Shown: positions 24,690 to 35,634 of the stretch, in pieces
Layout: each line of letters begins with the position of its first letter
Numbering within the stretch: the first letter of the stretch is position 1
Assembly (NCBI GenBank): GCA_021234155.1
Contig: JAJEKV010000006.1
Location: 1,242,001-1,306,000 of the forward strand
DNA length: 64,000 bases
DNA from: Isoetes taiwanensis
Taxonomy: Eukaryota > Streptophyta > Lycopodiopsida > Isoetales > Isoetaceae
Reading direction: 5' to 3'
The notes under the pieces: generated by a model
The model's input: only the letters and a program-made list of their open reading frames with translations
The model's database searches: none
Told to the model about the DNA's origin: nothing
Program-made: the position numbers and the translations under genes

Positions 24690-25010
24690 TCAAAGGCTAG
24701 GATTTGGTCCCCCCTTTGATCATACGATCCAAAGGCATGGTGCATACCCCCATATATGCTCCATGCATGCCCCAATAATAATTCGATGCTCCCATGCATG
24801 CCCCATACATAGTTCAACGGTTTCGGCGACGACACATCGTCGGTGCCCCCAATTCGACGGTAAAGATGCGTGTTACATATTTTTAACATATCATATACAC
24901 CATGGGTACATCGTTTTCACGGCACACATAGAATAATTTTATACATATAATGATATATATTATGATATACAAGTTTTTGTACCATGAGGGGGTATACAAA
25001 TTCTGAGCCA
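24690..25010 (+). repeat. Array-family module L before array A6
   Basis: Contains TTTGATC, GGTGCATACCCCCATATATG, CATGCATGCCCC, a GGGTACATCG word, and a TATATA-rich tail, in the order seen for other L modules, then runs into a GATTC array. Confidence 0.7.
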
Positions 25011-25011
25011 T

Positions 25012-26165
25012 CTAATGAAGATTCTCTTAGATTCTCTTAATCCCATAGATTACTTAAGATTCTCTTAAGATTCCCCTAGATTCTCAAATATTATCCCAAA
25101 TTTTCGCTAGATTCCCCAAGATTCTATATAGATTCCCTTAGATTTTATCAAGATTCTCCACTTACTGTGAAAGATTCCCTAAGATTCCATAAGCTTCCCT
25201 TATATTCTTAAGATTCTATAAAGATTCCTCTAGATTTTCAAACATTATCACAAGAATCCTCTAGATTCTTCAAAATTCTATGTAGATTCTCCTAGATTTC
25301 GTTAGATTCTATGTAGATTCCCTTAGATTCTACCAGATTCTCTTAGATTCTACAAAACTTCTTTTAGATTCTTCAAGATTCAGGAAAAAAGTATCCTAGA
25401 TTCTTAAAGATTTAATGCCCTTAGATTTCTTAATCCCATAGATTATTTAACATTCTCTTAAGATTCCCTTAGATTCTCAAAGATGTCCCAAATTTTGTCT
25501 AAATTCCCCTAGATTCTTATAGATTCCGTTAGATTATATCAAGATTCCCCTATTACACACACTTAATGTGAAAGATTCCCTAAGATTCCACAAAGCTTCC
25601 CCTAGATTCTTAAGATTCTATAAAGATTCCTCTAGATTTTCAAACATTATCACAAGAATCCTCTAGATTCTCCAAAATTCTATGTAGATTTCTCCTAGAT
25701 TTCATTAGATTCTTTGTAGATTCTCTTTGATTCTATGTAGATTCTCTCAGATTCTACAGAGATTCCCCTAGATTTCCAAAGGTTCCACCAAGATTCCTCT
25801 AAATTCTCAAAGATTTTATGAGGATGTACATAGATTCTGCTAGATTCTCTACAATTCGCTTCAGATTCCTATAAATTCTCTAATTTTGTTGAGGTTCCCC
25901 TAATTTCTAAAGATTATTTCAAGATTCCTCTAGATTCCCGATGTTTCTATGTAGATTCTCTTAGATCCCCTTAGATTCTTCGAAGATTCCCCAACATTCT
26001 CAAAGATTTTATAAAGATTCCCATAAAGATTCCCTTGTGATTCTCATAGATTTCCGAAGATTCTCATATTCTCTAAGATCCTATGAAGATTCTTCTAGAT
26101 TCTCTTAAATTCCCATAGATTCTGTAAAATTCTAAGTTTCCAAAAAGATTCTTAGTATTCAATCA
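25012..26165 (+). repeat. GATTC minisatellite array A6
   Basis: About 1.15 kb of GATTC words every ~10-12 bp. An internal ~550-bp doubling is visible: the landmark words CTTACTGTGAAAGATTCCC / CTTAATGTGAAAGATTCCC and TATCACAAGAATCCTCTAG occur twice in the same order (about 25,165-25,270 and 25,560-25,660). Arrays A2/A4 show the same kind of higher-order repeat with a different unit length. Confidence 0.8.
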
Positions 26166-26358
26166 TATTAGCTCCAACTGCGACGAAACGATGTCAAAGC
26201 ACTACTTGTTAGAAAGTTCTCAACGAGAGCAATCCAAAGACGTGGGCCCCACCTTCATCCGACCCCTCTACTGCAAGTTACCGGCTTTGAAGCCGATTAT
26301 AAGAAAGAAGCTTCATAGAAAGTCCACCCATTAATGCAGGTGCCACCTCATTACTTTT
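26166..26358 (+). repeat. Array-family module R after array A6
   Basis: Carries TTAGCTCCAACTGCGACGAAAC, GTGGGCCCCACCTTCATCCG, AAGAAGCTTCATAGAAAGTC and GGTGCCACCTCATTAC, matching the R modules at 8,730 and 14,150. It ends at a T tract where the 195-bp palindromic repeat begins. Confidence 0.75.
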
Positions 26359-26552
26359 TTGGGTTGCCCCTAGGGGGCAAACCCTTGCTTATGTGGGCTT
26401 TTGGCATATCCTAAGTATATGCTAGAATATCCTTAGGATATGCTGATGACTGCTCCAAACTTACGATTGGCTGTAAACTCTCGGTCATTTCTGTTGGTGG
26501 GCAGCCGTTCTCGAAACCGGCTAACCGGAAAGGTCTTTTTTTTGTGCACTCG
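26359..26552. repeat. 195-bp palindrome-bearing repeat, copy 1
   Basis: A direct copy lies at 30,352-30,548. The repeat holds two hairpins: TTGCCCCTAGGGGGCAA, and the 12-bp stem GCATATCCTAAG / CTTAGGATATGC (26,404-26,415 with 26,432-26,443). Its edges read TGGGTTGC...GTGCA, so an LTR-like TG...CA border is possible, but no target duplication is seen around the pair. Class unknown. Confidence 0.7.
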
Positions 26553-26559
26553 GACTTTC

Positions 26560-29225
26560 CGGATGAGAAGGGTTCCCATCTCCAAAGCAGCGGCGGGGGC
26601 TTGCGACCGACTCTCGAATCTTTTCATTCCGGCACATTTGTAGAACGAGAGAAGAGTTTGCCCTTTAAATTTTTGTGTCTGCCCTACATACAGCCATGAT
26701 TGACAAACAGTTGTGGTAAGCTTCCCTTTTTTATTTATGTTGCCATGTTGAAGGAATTCGGCTTCAGATCATATACATGCAGCTACTCTTATCTTATAGC
26801 TCATGGTTAAAGTTTCCTTCTGCTAATGTCCTTTTACGTATATGTATTACATATTCTAACTTGCTTTTAAATTTTGCCAAGAAAGGGAAGGTGCATCCCT
26901 TAAAACTGAAGATGGAGAATCCTGACATAAACAGTGGTGTTGGCTCTGTGTTGTACCAAATTTTGTGGAGGTAAGATTTTATTATGCTTATCGATTTGCA
27001 ATTTCACGACTACCTCTTTATCATTAGAGATAGGTATGGCTGGATTTGGAGCTCTGTTCTCCCTGTCAATAGGACAGTGAATGAATCAAAAAAACTCTTC
27101 TTTGTGTGTTTGTGTAACAAACATGAACTTCGTACAAAACTACACATGTTACAACAAGCGCAAAATACAAGAATTTAAAGTGTAAGCTGGCATGCAATGG
27201 CAGGAAGCGTGGTTTGGTAATGCGCATTCATATTTCTTTGGTGCATATGGTCATGACGACAAAGTTTTTAGTATCGTATGCATCTGGCGTTTTGGATGCA
27301 TTTCATGTTCATATTTGTCATTATCTAGCAAGGGTTTAAGCTCTACCGTTGTTGAATGGTTTTATTACTGCTGTTTGCAGGTTCAACGCTTTAAGCTGTC
27401 TAACAAGCACTCAAAAGCATTCTTGGTGCTAAGATATCACCATTACACAGGCAGCTCTTGCAAACAAGGGAAACCTTCTTCATTTAAGTCTAAATCTGGT
27501 CCAAGCAGACTCAAGAGGCAGCTTTTCCGTCTGGTTGTAAATCTGCAGTTTGGTGCTCAGGTCACAGTTCTTCATTATTGCATTCTTTAGATAGGTCCCA
27601 ACAAGAACAGCCTCTCGCCTCTCAACTTCAAGCATGGCAACACACAGATAACAACATCCTTTTCCTTTGGTCATCTTTGTACGTTCATATTTTATCTTCC
27701 CTTTTCATTTGCTTCATTTGCTTCATATTTGATCTTCCCTTAACGTCTTTTCATTTGGTTCATCTGCAAATTTGATCTTCCCGTAGGAAGTTATAGATCT
27801 TCAAAGTTGCTGCTGTAAATTTGTGACAACAGAAGTTCAATGCATGATTTAAGTGATTTAAGCTTCGATTTTGCGAAACATGCCTCTAGCACACTTTGTA
27901 AGGCAACTTGTGCCGTTTCCGAAATGTATTTACACTTGAAAAACAGAGCTATGGTTGGGAAGTTATAGCTCTTCAAATTTGCTGTTGTAAATCTGAAGCT
28001 CAATGCAAATTTTGAGGGATCTAAGCTTCGATTTTGCAAAATATGCCCCAGCTTCAATTTATTGTTGTTTCATTTCTCTTAATGCATAAAGTCTGAGTAG
28101 GACTTATTCTATTCTTAAGTGGCAACCATGCAGGATTGGCTGATGTTCATGCCATTTATAATAAATGCCCATTCTGTTACACTCTATATGTGCATGCACG
28201 ATAGTGCACAGTTATAAATAATTCATCACTACAGTGGAGGAAATATACATTAGATATTTCCTGAGTGTAGAAAGCTTATTGCAGCTTTTGAAGCTGGTTT
28301 ATTTTTGCTCTTTACACATGGGCGCTATTTCTCTATGTTATTACTTCAGAGTATCAGGTTGCAACAAAGCAAGTCCTTTGGTCCTTGCGTATTCTTCCTA
28401 TTGAGCTCCAGGATGCATTTCATGTTCATATTTGTCGTTATCTAGCAAGGGTTTAAGTTCTACTGTTGTTGAATGGTTTTATTACTGGTTTTATTACTGT
28501 TGTTTGCAGGTTCAACGTTGTTTGCAGGTTCAACGCTTTAAGCTGTCTAACAAGCACTCGAAAGCATTCTTGGTGCTAAGATATCACTATTACACAGGCA
28601 ACTCTTGCAAACAAGGGAAACCTTCTTCATTTAAGTTTAAATCTGGTCCAAGCGAACTCAAGAGGCAGCGTTTCCCTCTAGTTGTAAATCTGCAGTTTGG
28701 TGCTCAGGTGCCAGTTCTTCATTATTGCATTCTTTAGATAGATCCCAACAAGAACAGCCTCTCAACTTCAAGCATGGCAACACAACATCCTTTTCCTTCG
28801 GTCTCTTTGTAAGTTCATATTTTATCTTCCCTTTTCATTTGCGTCATTTGCTTCATATTTGATCTTCCCTTTGATGTCTTTTCATTTGGTTCATTTGCAA
28901 TGCAAAAAACTGCAGCATATCCCTCAGACAGCTTGGAAAACATGTGCATTCCCCCATGTAGACTTGAAACCTAAGGTACATTGATACTTTTACGCCCACT
29001 TTTGCTTCACATATGAAAGCTATTGGATCGTTTGTTTCTATGATGTAGTTATATTCTTTTCCTTGTGTTTTGGAGTTGGACTAGCAAAGTGCCAAAGGTG
29101 GATTCAAAATGAAAATGAGACATCATCGGATTCTAAGTCAACATGGTGGAACAAGTTAATTGGACATTCTACACAGGAAAAACAGTGGATCTCGGAACTC
29201 TGACAGCCTGGATTTTATAAGGCTA
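26560..29225 (+). pseudogene. Unidentified multi-exon gene relic with a duplicated exon
   Basis: Exon-like segments with GT-AG borders occur on the plus strand. One ends SGVGSVLYQILW before GTAAGA (about 26,970). One starts after TTTGCAG and reads VQRFKLSNKHSKAFLVLRY up to FGAQ before GTCACAG (27,381-27,558). Two more candidates are PQTAWKTCAFPHVDLKPK before GTACAT (about 28,975) and QRWIQNENETSSDSKSTWWN (about 29,090). The VQRFKLSN exon and its surroundings (27,290-27,790) are repeated at 28,412-28,890, where the exon start carries a small local duplication of GTTTGCAGGTTCAACG. I do not recognise the protein. The duplication and lack of a complete frame point to a relic. A separate ~90-bp repeat pair (27,790-27,880; 27,958-28,050) lies in the intervening sequence. 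Confidence 0.35.
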
Positions 29226-30351
29226 GGTGCCAGACATCAAATCTGACTATTCTACATTGGCATTTTTCCTGTAATATATTAATTTTTCTGTTAAATTTGG
29301 ATTGCTCGAAAAAAAGCAATGACAAGTTGGGCATGCACATACATTAATTTGCTCAATGTTTTTGTTGTAGATATTTTTGGTTTAGGAGTCTTGGTAAATC
29401 AGGAGCACTAGTGTCCGGGCAAGCCGAAATCGAAATGACCTATTTCATTATTCGACAAAGAATGCAACCCTAGAATTCCATAAGTAAACACTGCGGAAAG
29501 AAGCAGATAAATTAAGAATTTCGTTTTATGTGGGATACCTCATTGAAAGCCATCAAGTTTGATAATTGGTATATTCTTTGTTCAGATTAAGGAAATATAT
29601 ACGCACCATAAAAACTTATCATTTTACACTGCATTCGTCAATTAAAAATAAATAACAATATGTTGTCCTCTAGGGACACTAACCTAAAATCTCTAAACAG
29701 CTCAGTTACTTACAATTACAAGCCACTGCAAATTCTTATCCTTTATGGGGACTAGCTACGTATATTAAAACAACATTTTGGAATGTCCCATTAACAGCCA
29801 ATTACCAGGCACTGCAAATTCTACATTCTGAAACCTCCCATTAAAGGTCAATTAAAAGTATCAAATTCCGAAAATACCATGTATAGCTTAGAATTGCACA
29901 TGTACCAAAATTCATACCATATCAAATTGCGCTCATCACATCTAACCTACAGTAGTACAAAGAGAAACACACAAACCTTCAACTTATGCCACTACAACTA
30001 CTATCTATTTACTTAAAAAGTTTTTGGGCTTTCTCTTTCTTGCCGGTGTGCCCTTTTCAGGGGTGACTTTTGGAAGCAAAAAACGCATTTTCCGGCCAAA
30101 ATGCTTTTTTCCGGCTATCTTTCCTCTTGCCTTCGAATCATCACACATATACGAAATCAATGGGCTTTTTTGAACGTCAAGCAGCTGATTTCTCGGGAGA
30201 GCATCTATCTTTGATGATGGTCGGCTGGGTTTTAATGCAGGCTTCTTCTTCTTAGGGTTTGTGGTAGAAAAGGAGAGGATCGGGGAGGGAGCTTAGAGCA
30301 AGAGCAATCGCTGGAGTACGAGCCTCTCTGATCCGACCTTCTTTGCCCCAT
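29226..30351. other. No recognisable gene
   Basis: AT-rich, with a loose repeat of the GCCACTGCAAATTCT / GGCACTGCAAATTCT word at about 29,720 and 29,808. A Phe/Lys-rich plus frame (30,070-30,255) is unrecognised. Confidence 0.4.
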
Positions 30352-30548
30352 TTTTGGGTTGCCCCTAGGGGGGCAAACCCTTGTTTATGTGGGCTTTTGG
30401 CATATCCTAAGTATATGCTAGAATATCCTTAGGATATGCTGATGATTGCTCCAAACTTATGATTGGCTGTAAACTCTCGGTCACTTCTGTTGGTGGGCAG
30501 CCGCTCTCGAAACCCGCTAACCGGAGAGGTCTTTTTTTTCGTGCACTC
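30352..30548. repeat. 195-bp palindrome-bearing repeat, copy 2
   Basis: Same as the copy at 26,359-26,552, including GCATATCCTAAG / CTTAGGATATGC at 30,400-30,411 and 30,428-30,439. Similarity ends at GTGCACTC; beyond it the two loci differ. Confidence 0.7.
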
Positions 30549-32280
30549 TCGACGCTCAGATGAGCAGATGCACATGCACGCTCAAATTGCAATTTCATTT
30601 TTACCATCCGCTGAAAGAGATGCTGACTAGCACCCGACCTTGGAGCTGGCAGTGTCCGGCGAGCAGCAGATCCGACAGGCCTAGGTTATGGCATGGCATA
30701 CCAGAATTAATGCATATACTAGTAGAGAGATGCTATAATCTACACTAGAGTCTTGTTTATACTGTGAGACGTGTGACACAGTTGGACAAACTAGTTGCTT
30801 TGCCTCGCAGGGACATGCTGTTGTGGATTACTAGATAGGTGAAGATAGTATTTTTTGTAACTTATAGAGGGTTTGGTATGAAATTAAGTTGTGTGGCTTG
30901 CTTGCACGCTGTTTAATGTGATGGTTTGATTTATTGCAGGGGAACAGTCTGGGAATGTTTGCATGGAGAGCTGGTGCTAAGATGTGCATATTATGGAACT
31001 TGCTTGCTTGCTAGCTACGGTAATGATTTGGAATTTATGGAGGTGATGCAGTTGAATAAACTAGGTGTTTTGTCTACCATGGTCATGCATGTTTCTTGAG
31101 CTCAGACTTTTCTTCTGACATGCATTACTACATGGGCGAAGATATTGTTCTTTGTAACTTATCCAGGGTTTGAGATCAAATTGAAATGCATCTAAGTTGG
31201 CAAATTTAGGGTGACTAGTTATTGTTGGGCTCATTTTCCCTGTGGTCATGCATGTTATTTGGGGATAGACTTTAGTTATTGGAGCCCCACATGGAGAGAT
31301 GCTGCTGAGCATTACGTATTCTGCAACTTATGCCCCGTTACATCTAAAATAAATCTCTTTGGATCGTTACTTGCACTTGCATCACAAGAACAATATAATT
31401 CCGAATAATAAACCCTATACAACAACTAGATCTCCTAGCGGCGACCCACCTATTTACTCAATGATCGAATTTCTAGGATCATAAATAATTACCTTGGGTT
31501 TTCTGAGTATAATCGTGGAATTTTTACAGCCATGAATAGTCACCTTAGGTTATTTAATACTGCTTTAAACAATAAACAACCTTCACTATAACCATGAACC
31601 ATAAAAAACGTCTTAATATACACTCTTTTGGCCCACTTACATTTCTTCCTTCCTTCCTTCTATTTGCATCATGAAACTTGAAGAAACATTAATGATAGAC
31701 AAACAACCACCCACCCCACTATTCTCACACATTATTATAGATAGAACAAATATACTTAATAAACCATGAACTCTTCTCACATGGTCTCTTACATGTGCAT
31801 CAACCCAATGGTGCTTGAATTCCATGGATAAATTTCAACTACCACATCAACACGCAACAACTATAACTTCATTCTAATGCACAAATTCTTACAACCTTCA
31901 TAAAATCTAAGAAAATCTTACAAAATCTAAAAGAACGTAAGCGAACCTAAAGGTATGTCATAAAATTTAAGAGAATCTAAGTCAATCTATGCGAATATAC
32001 ATAATATCTTGGAGAACCTAAGGGAATTCGTGGAAGCCTTCATGGAATCTTGCTAAGTCTCATAAAATCACATAGAATCTAGAGGCTTCTTGGGATAATT
32101 TTTGGAAATATAGGATAATTCTACCCTATATGTCCAACTGCATCCTACTCCAACAACACCTCAACACCTAAGCAGAACTTAGTAATGCAAATGAGAACCA
32201 TCACCTTCACAAAATGTGAATGTTTTAAAATAGCAATTTCGATTCAAACACTCTATTGTCTACAACTACAACTTAAGCCA
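30549..32280. other. No recognisable gene; faint GAATC remnants
   Basis: No convincing coding segment. Two loosely related ~200-bp stretches (around 30,770-30,900 and 31,050-31,190) share GTTTGAxA/ATxxxATTGAAxTG-like words. From about 31,905 to 32,110 eroded GAATC words recur at 10-12 bp, marking a decayed array in the reverse orientation. A CTTCC run is at 31,644-31,660. Confidence 0.4.
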
Positions 32281-32289
32281 CTTCACTCT

Positions 32290-32730
32290 CCGGCCATGGA
32301 GGGCAACCCTCCGTGCGCAGCACCTTGTTTATTAAATAAGGGTGCCACCTCACGTCTTTTAATAAAAGAAATTGCAATTTAATAAAAAATCTGATGGTCA
32401 GGATTTCTCCTCCCCCTTTTGATCCAAAGGCTATAATTGATTGCACCAAAAAGCACCTTTTAAGGGACTTTCCTTGCACCTTCCTTTTAAAAAATCAAGG
32501 GCCAAGATTTCTCACGTGCATGATCAACGGTCTAGGGATGGGGTGCATGCCCCATGCATGCCCCATGCATGCCCCCCACTAAATCCAAGGGCCATTTTCG
32601 CGCCACCTCACAAAATGGACGGATGGGATCAATCTCTACATAACTTTCAACCCCCCATGGGCACATCAGATAATTGTATATATATAACAGATATATACAA
32701 GAAATTTAATACGTCCTACGGCACATTGTT
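32290..32730 (+). repeat. Array-family R-end plus module L before a decayed array
   Basis: Order of words: GGTGCCACCTCACGTC, ATTGCAATTTAATAAAA, TTCTCCTCCCCCTTTTGATC, TTGCACCTTCC, GATTTCTCACGTGC, three CATGCATGCCCC words (32,545-32,578), GCGCCACCTCAC, TATATATA. It parallels 8,900-9,300 and 8,160-8,370. The cassette therefore exists outside the 8-15 kb cluster. Confidence 0.75.
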
Positions 32731-32784
32731 CTAGTTTTAACATGTTCTTACGGTGCAAGGCCCTGTCGTGCTCTAGGTAACCAA

Positions 32785-33250
32785 CGATTCTACTGAGATT
32801 CTCTTGTGATTCCTCTATATTCTTCAATATTCTATGTACTATATTTGGCATTCATGAATATTCCCCTAGATTCTCTTAGGAGGTGCTTACCCATGAGCAT
32901 TTAGAACCTTCCAAAATAATCTATTTTGAATCTGTGCAACATTTTTAAAACATTTTCTATTTTTAGACTGAGGCGCTTACCTTGAGCATCTAGAACTTTT
33001 TTTTTTCAAGATTTATATTGCACACCTTTATTATGAAACATTTTAGAACATTCTATTGTGGCTCTTTGCAAAATCTTAAAAAAACTCTAAGATTTCATCA
33101 AGATTTTCTTAGATTCCCTTAGATATTATGAAGATTTCCTTAGATTCAACTAGATTTTAAGAGATTCCCTTAGACTTGTAAATATTTTCCTAGATTCTCT
33201 TATAATTTATGAGATTTCCTTAGATTCCCTTTAATTCTTCCTCGATTCCT
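32785..33250 (+). repeat. Decayed GATTC array A7
   Basis: GATTC words at roughly 10-12 bp spacing, with non-array interruptions (for example two AGGTGCTTACC/AGGCGCTTACC-TTGAGCAT segments at about 32,880 and 32,972). Towards 33,240 the word drifts from AGATTCC to TTCTAGAA. Confidence 0.65.
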
Positions 33251-33255
33251 TTACA

Positions 33256-33283
33256 TTCTAGAAATTTCTAGAACATTCTAGAA
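33256..33283. promoter_or_regulatory. Perfect six-unit heat-shock-element-like sequence
   Basis: TTC and GAA alternate with exactly 2-bp gaps at 33,256, 33,261, 33,266, 33,271, 33,276 and 33,281. This is the nTTCnnGAAn pattern bound by heat-shock factors. It arises from a 10-bp tandem repeat, so function is inference; no promoter or transcript is evident beside it. Confidence 0.5.
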
Positions 33284-33414
33284 CTTTTACGGAACATTCT
33301 CGAGACTTTCAATACATCCTAGAAGTATTTCCCTATTCCCTTACATCCCCGAAGATTCCCCTACATTCTAGAACTTATTAGAACAATTATCTTATATTCC
33401 AAAACTTTTTAGAA

Positions 33415-33502
33415 TTCTGGAACTTTCTAGAACATTCTAGAAAATTCTTGAACTTTCTAGGGTCTTCTAGAACATTCTAGAGCCTTCTAGAACTATCTAG
33501 AA
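33415..33502. promoter_or_regulatory. 88-bp HSE-register repeat (10-bp unit TTCTAGAACA)
   Basis: Nine consecutive TTC/GAA units occur at exact 5-bp steps from 33,415 to 33,457, and 15 of 18 slots match through 33,502. It is a ~10-bp tandem repeat of AACATTCTAG. Such clustered units are strong heat-shock-factor sites in principle; whether this one is bound is unknown. A tRNA-like polymerase III head follows 75 bp downstream. Confidence 0.5.
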
Positions 33503-33577
33503 TGTTATATTCTATTTTATCTTAATTACAATATTAAGCTTAACTAAATTTGAAACATTAATTACTTTAATGAATCA

Positions 33578-33649
33578 ATGCTTGGTCTAGTGGTTAGAAT
33601 GGGGGACTGGGGGGTTGATGACCAGGGTTCAAATCCCCCAAATGGCATA
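33578..33649 (+). repeat. tRNA-derived SINE-like head / tRNA pseudogene
   Basis: Box A-like TTGGTCTAGTGG (from 33,582) and box B GGTTCAAATCC (33,626-33,636) are spaced as in tRNA genes. The D-stem TCTA/TAGA and T-stem GGG/CCC can form, and ATGC/GCAT can close the ends. The anticodon arm does not pair well, so it is not a functional tRNA gene. A SINE head is the likeliest reading; I could not define a SINE tail. Confidence 0.55.
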
Positions 33650-33685
33650 AAAATTTTAAAAGACTCTCCTTAAGGACCGAGCATT

Positions 33686-33975
33686 CAATATGAGCCTTAG
33701 GATCTTAGATTCGATCAACGATCGAGATCTCACCATATGAAAGCAACATGAGCCGTAGGATCTATTACATATAATTCCCAAAGCCATGTAGACCGTAAGA
33801 TATGTGCAAAGCCACCTGAGTCGTAGGATCTCGGACCGACGGTCGGGATCAAGAACAACCTGGACCGTAGGATCGTCTATATAGAATCTATATATAAACT
33901 CCCAAGCCATCTGCGCCGTAGGATGTGTCCCCAAGCAACGTGAGCCGTCGGATCTCAAACAGACGGTCGGATAAA
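33686..33975 (+). repeat. CCGTAGGATCT-motif repeat
   Basis: Variants of GAGCCGTAGGATCT occur about seven times (near 33,691, 33,750, 33,791, 33,827, 33,863, 33,913, 33,942) at uneven spacing of roughly 30-60 bp. ACCGACGGTCGG-type inverted words (33,836-33,847 and 33,961-33,971) close two of the units. Non-coding; class unknown. Confidence 0.6.
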
Positions 33976-35190
33976 CGCGACAAACATAAGAACATATATA
34001 TGATTGATATATGATAGAAAAGACAACAAGTTTACATGAAACAACAAGTTTACATGAAACTTAGTAATCCAGACCAAGTTCATCTTCATGTCTATGTTCA
34101 ACATGCTGATCCCTTTCATTTTAGTCACTTCAACCTCCGGTTGGTCCAATCATTTGTAAAATATTAGGTATGATCTCTTTCCAGGAGCCATTAAGATGAA
34201 TCTAAAGAAGTAAAAGCCATCTGCATTAGGATTTTGAAGCATTTTGTACTAAGATCCACACAATATCCTAACAAGCAACTTAGCGATATTGTGTTCTACG
34301 AATAATAAAAAGGCCATCCTCACAATGTGAAAAAAAGACCCCGTTTTTCCTACTTTTATGTTAAAATAGTACAACAAAAATGCACACTAACCTGGTTCAA
34401 GAACTTCAGTTCAATCTGCAAAAATACAGTGTAGTATCATATTATCCAGAGGGTATCACACCAACAAAAACCGTGTTGTTCTTTCACTAACCATAACAAA
34501 GAAAGCAAAAACAAAATAAGAACTAAAAATCGTAAAAAATAACAAAGACAAAAAACTTCAACATAACAAACCTTACCTTTCTTTAGTATGCCTTGTTACT
34601 GTTAACGTTTTTTTTTCTAGAGAACCCTTCCAAAAGAGGTTTTTTTTAATCCTCCATGGTAATGAGCTTACTATATGCCTTTTTTTGTATTTGGTTTCAT
34701 AGGCCATTTGGTTTCCGTAAAAAATAAAAATTGATTACTTCATTCGTTCTTTAACTCAACAGAATAGCAATCTCTATCACTCTCCTATCCCTCAAAAGAC
34801 AAAGATACAATAGCAATCTTTGCTTCTCCTGTCCCTCAAGGGACAAAACAGCAATACAAATAGCAATCTTTGCCGCTCCCCTATCCCTTTGTATGTTCCG
34901 AACATAGACATCATCTAGTCTTTATATAAATAATAATCATATAATCTATACATATATAATTGAGTCTCTCATGGTTCCATTTTTTCTCCGCCGTCATTTT
35001 AAGAACTGTCAGAACGACACGTTTTCTAGTTGAACGGCTGTTGAAGGTCGAATTTCAGATAGGATCGAAAAACGATGCCGCAGAAGGGGCCATTACCACA
35101 AAATTCTCCACAGTCAGGTACTCACTTAATCCCTTTGTGGCCGGATTTTGGCCCGGTCTTCCAAACAGTTTGCTGTGGCTTTTCGGCATC
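33976..35190. other. No recognisable gene
   Basis: AT-rich sequence with short homopolymers and a doubled AACAAGTTTACATGAAAC word (34,024-34,060). A phrase around CAATAGCAATCTTTGC is repeated (about 34,809 and 34,857). A plus frame at 34,960-35,193 precedes the DUF1218 relic but is not recognisable. Confidence 0.4.
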
Positions 35191-35195
35191 TAGGG

Positions 35196-35634
35196 ATTAA
35201 GATTGCTAAATCTGGGAAGTTAATTTGTGGTTCTCTTGCTTTCCTTGGTGCCATAGGCGCTATACTAGGGAGTGCAGCTGAGTCTAAACGGATTTGGGTA
35301 AGCTCTTTTCCTTTGCTACTATTTTGTTAGGCTTTGTGTTGGTTTTGGTCTGTCTGATCAAGTAGAGCGTCGGATAAATGGGTATTGCCTCTATCCAGAG
35401 AGCCTTGTCTTGATGCTGGACATAATGGGAGCTGTTGTTACTTTGCTTGCCCAAATCCTTGCCAATGTTGCAGGAGGTTGTATTTGTTGTACATCCAAAA
35501 GAACTGGTTCTTTCTCAGTAACTTTGGCTCCATCGATTGCAGCTAGGATTACGCTCAAAGATGCATCGATGATGCACAGAGTTTGTAATTGTCTCTTCTT
35601 TTGTAGGAATTTCCAAGGAATGGTTATCTAGATG
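35196..35634 (+). pseudogene. DUF1218-family membrane protein relic
   Basis: Exon-like segment 35,196-35,297 encodes a hydrophobic helix, GSLAFLGAIGAILGSAAESK, and ends at a GTAAGC donor. An AG at 35,366-35,367 restores frame 70 bp downstream into RRINGYCLYPESL, then LLAQILANVAGGCICC. The YPxSP-like and LLAQxxANxxGGCxCC signatures with a preceding membrane helix are typical of plant DUF1218 proteins (the MODIFYING WALL LIGNIN group belongs to this family), which have four membrane spans. After the Cys-Cys the sequence leaves the family pattern and stops at 35,634. No start codon for the first segment and no last two helices are visible. The Ty3/gypsy element begins 290 bp downstream. I read it as a truncated gene. 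Confidence 0.6.

Noticed and set aside
26359-30548. A complete LTR retrotransposon bounded by the two 195-bp repeats
   Set aside because: No target duplication, PBS, PPT or pol motifs were found between them.
33578-33649. Functional tRNA gene
   Set aside because: Boxes A and B are present, but the anticodon arm does not fold, so a tRNA-derived SINE head or pseudogene fits better.
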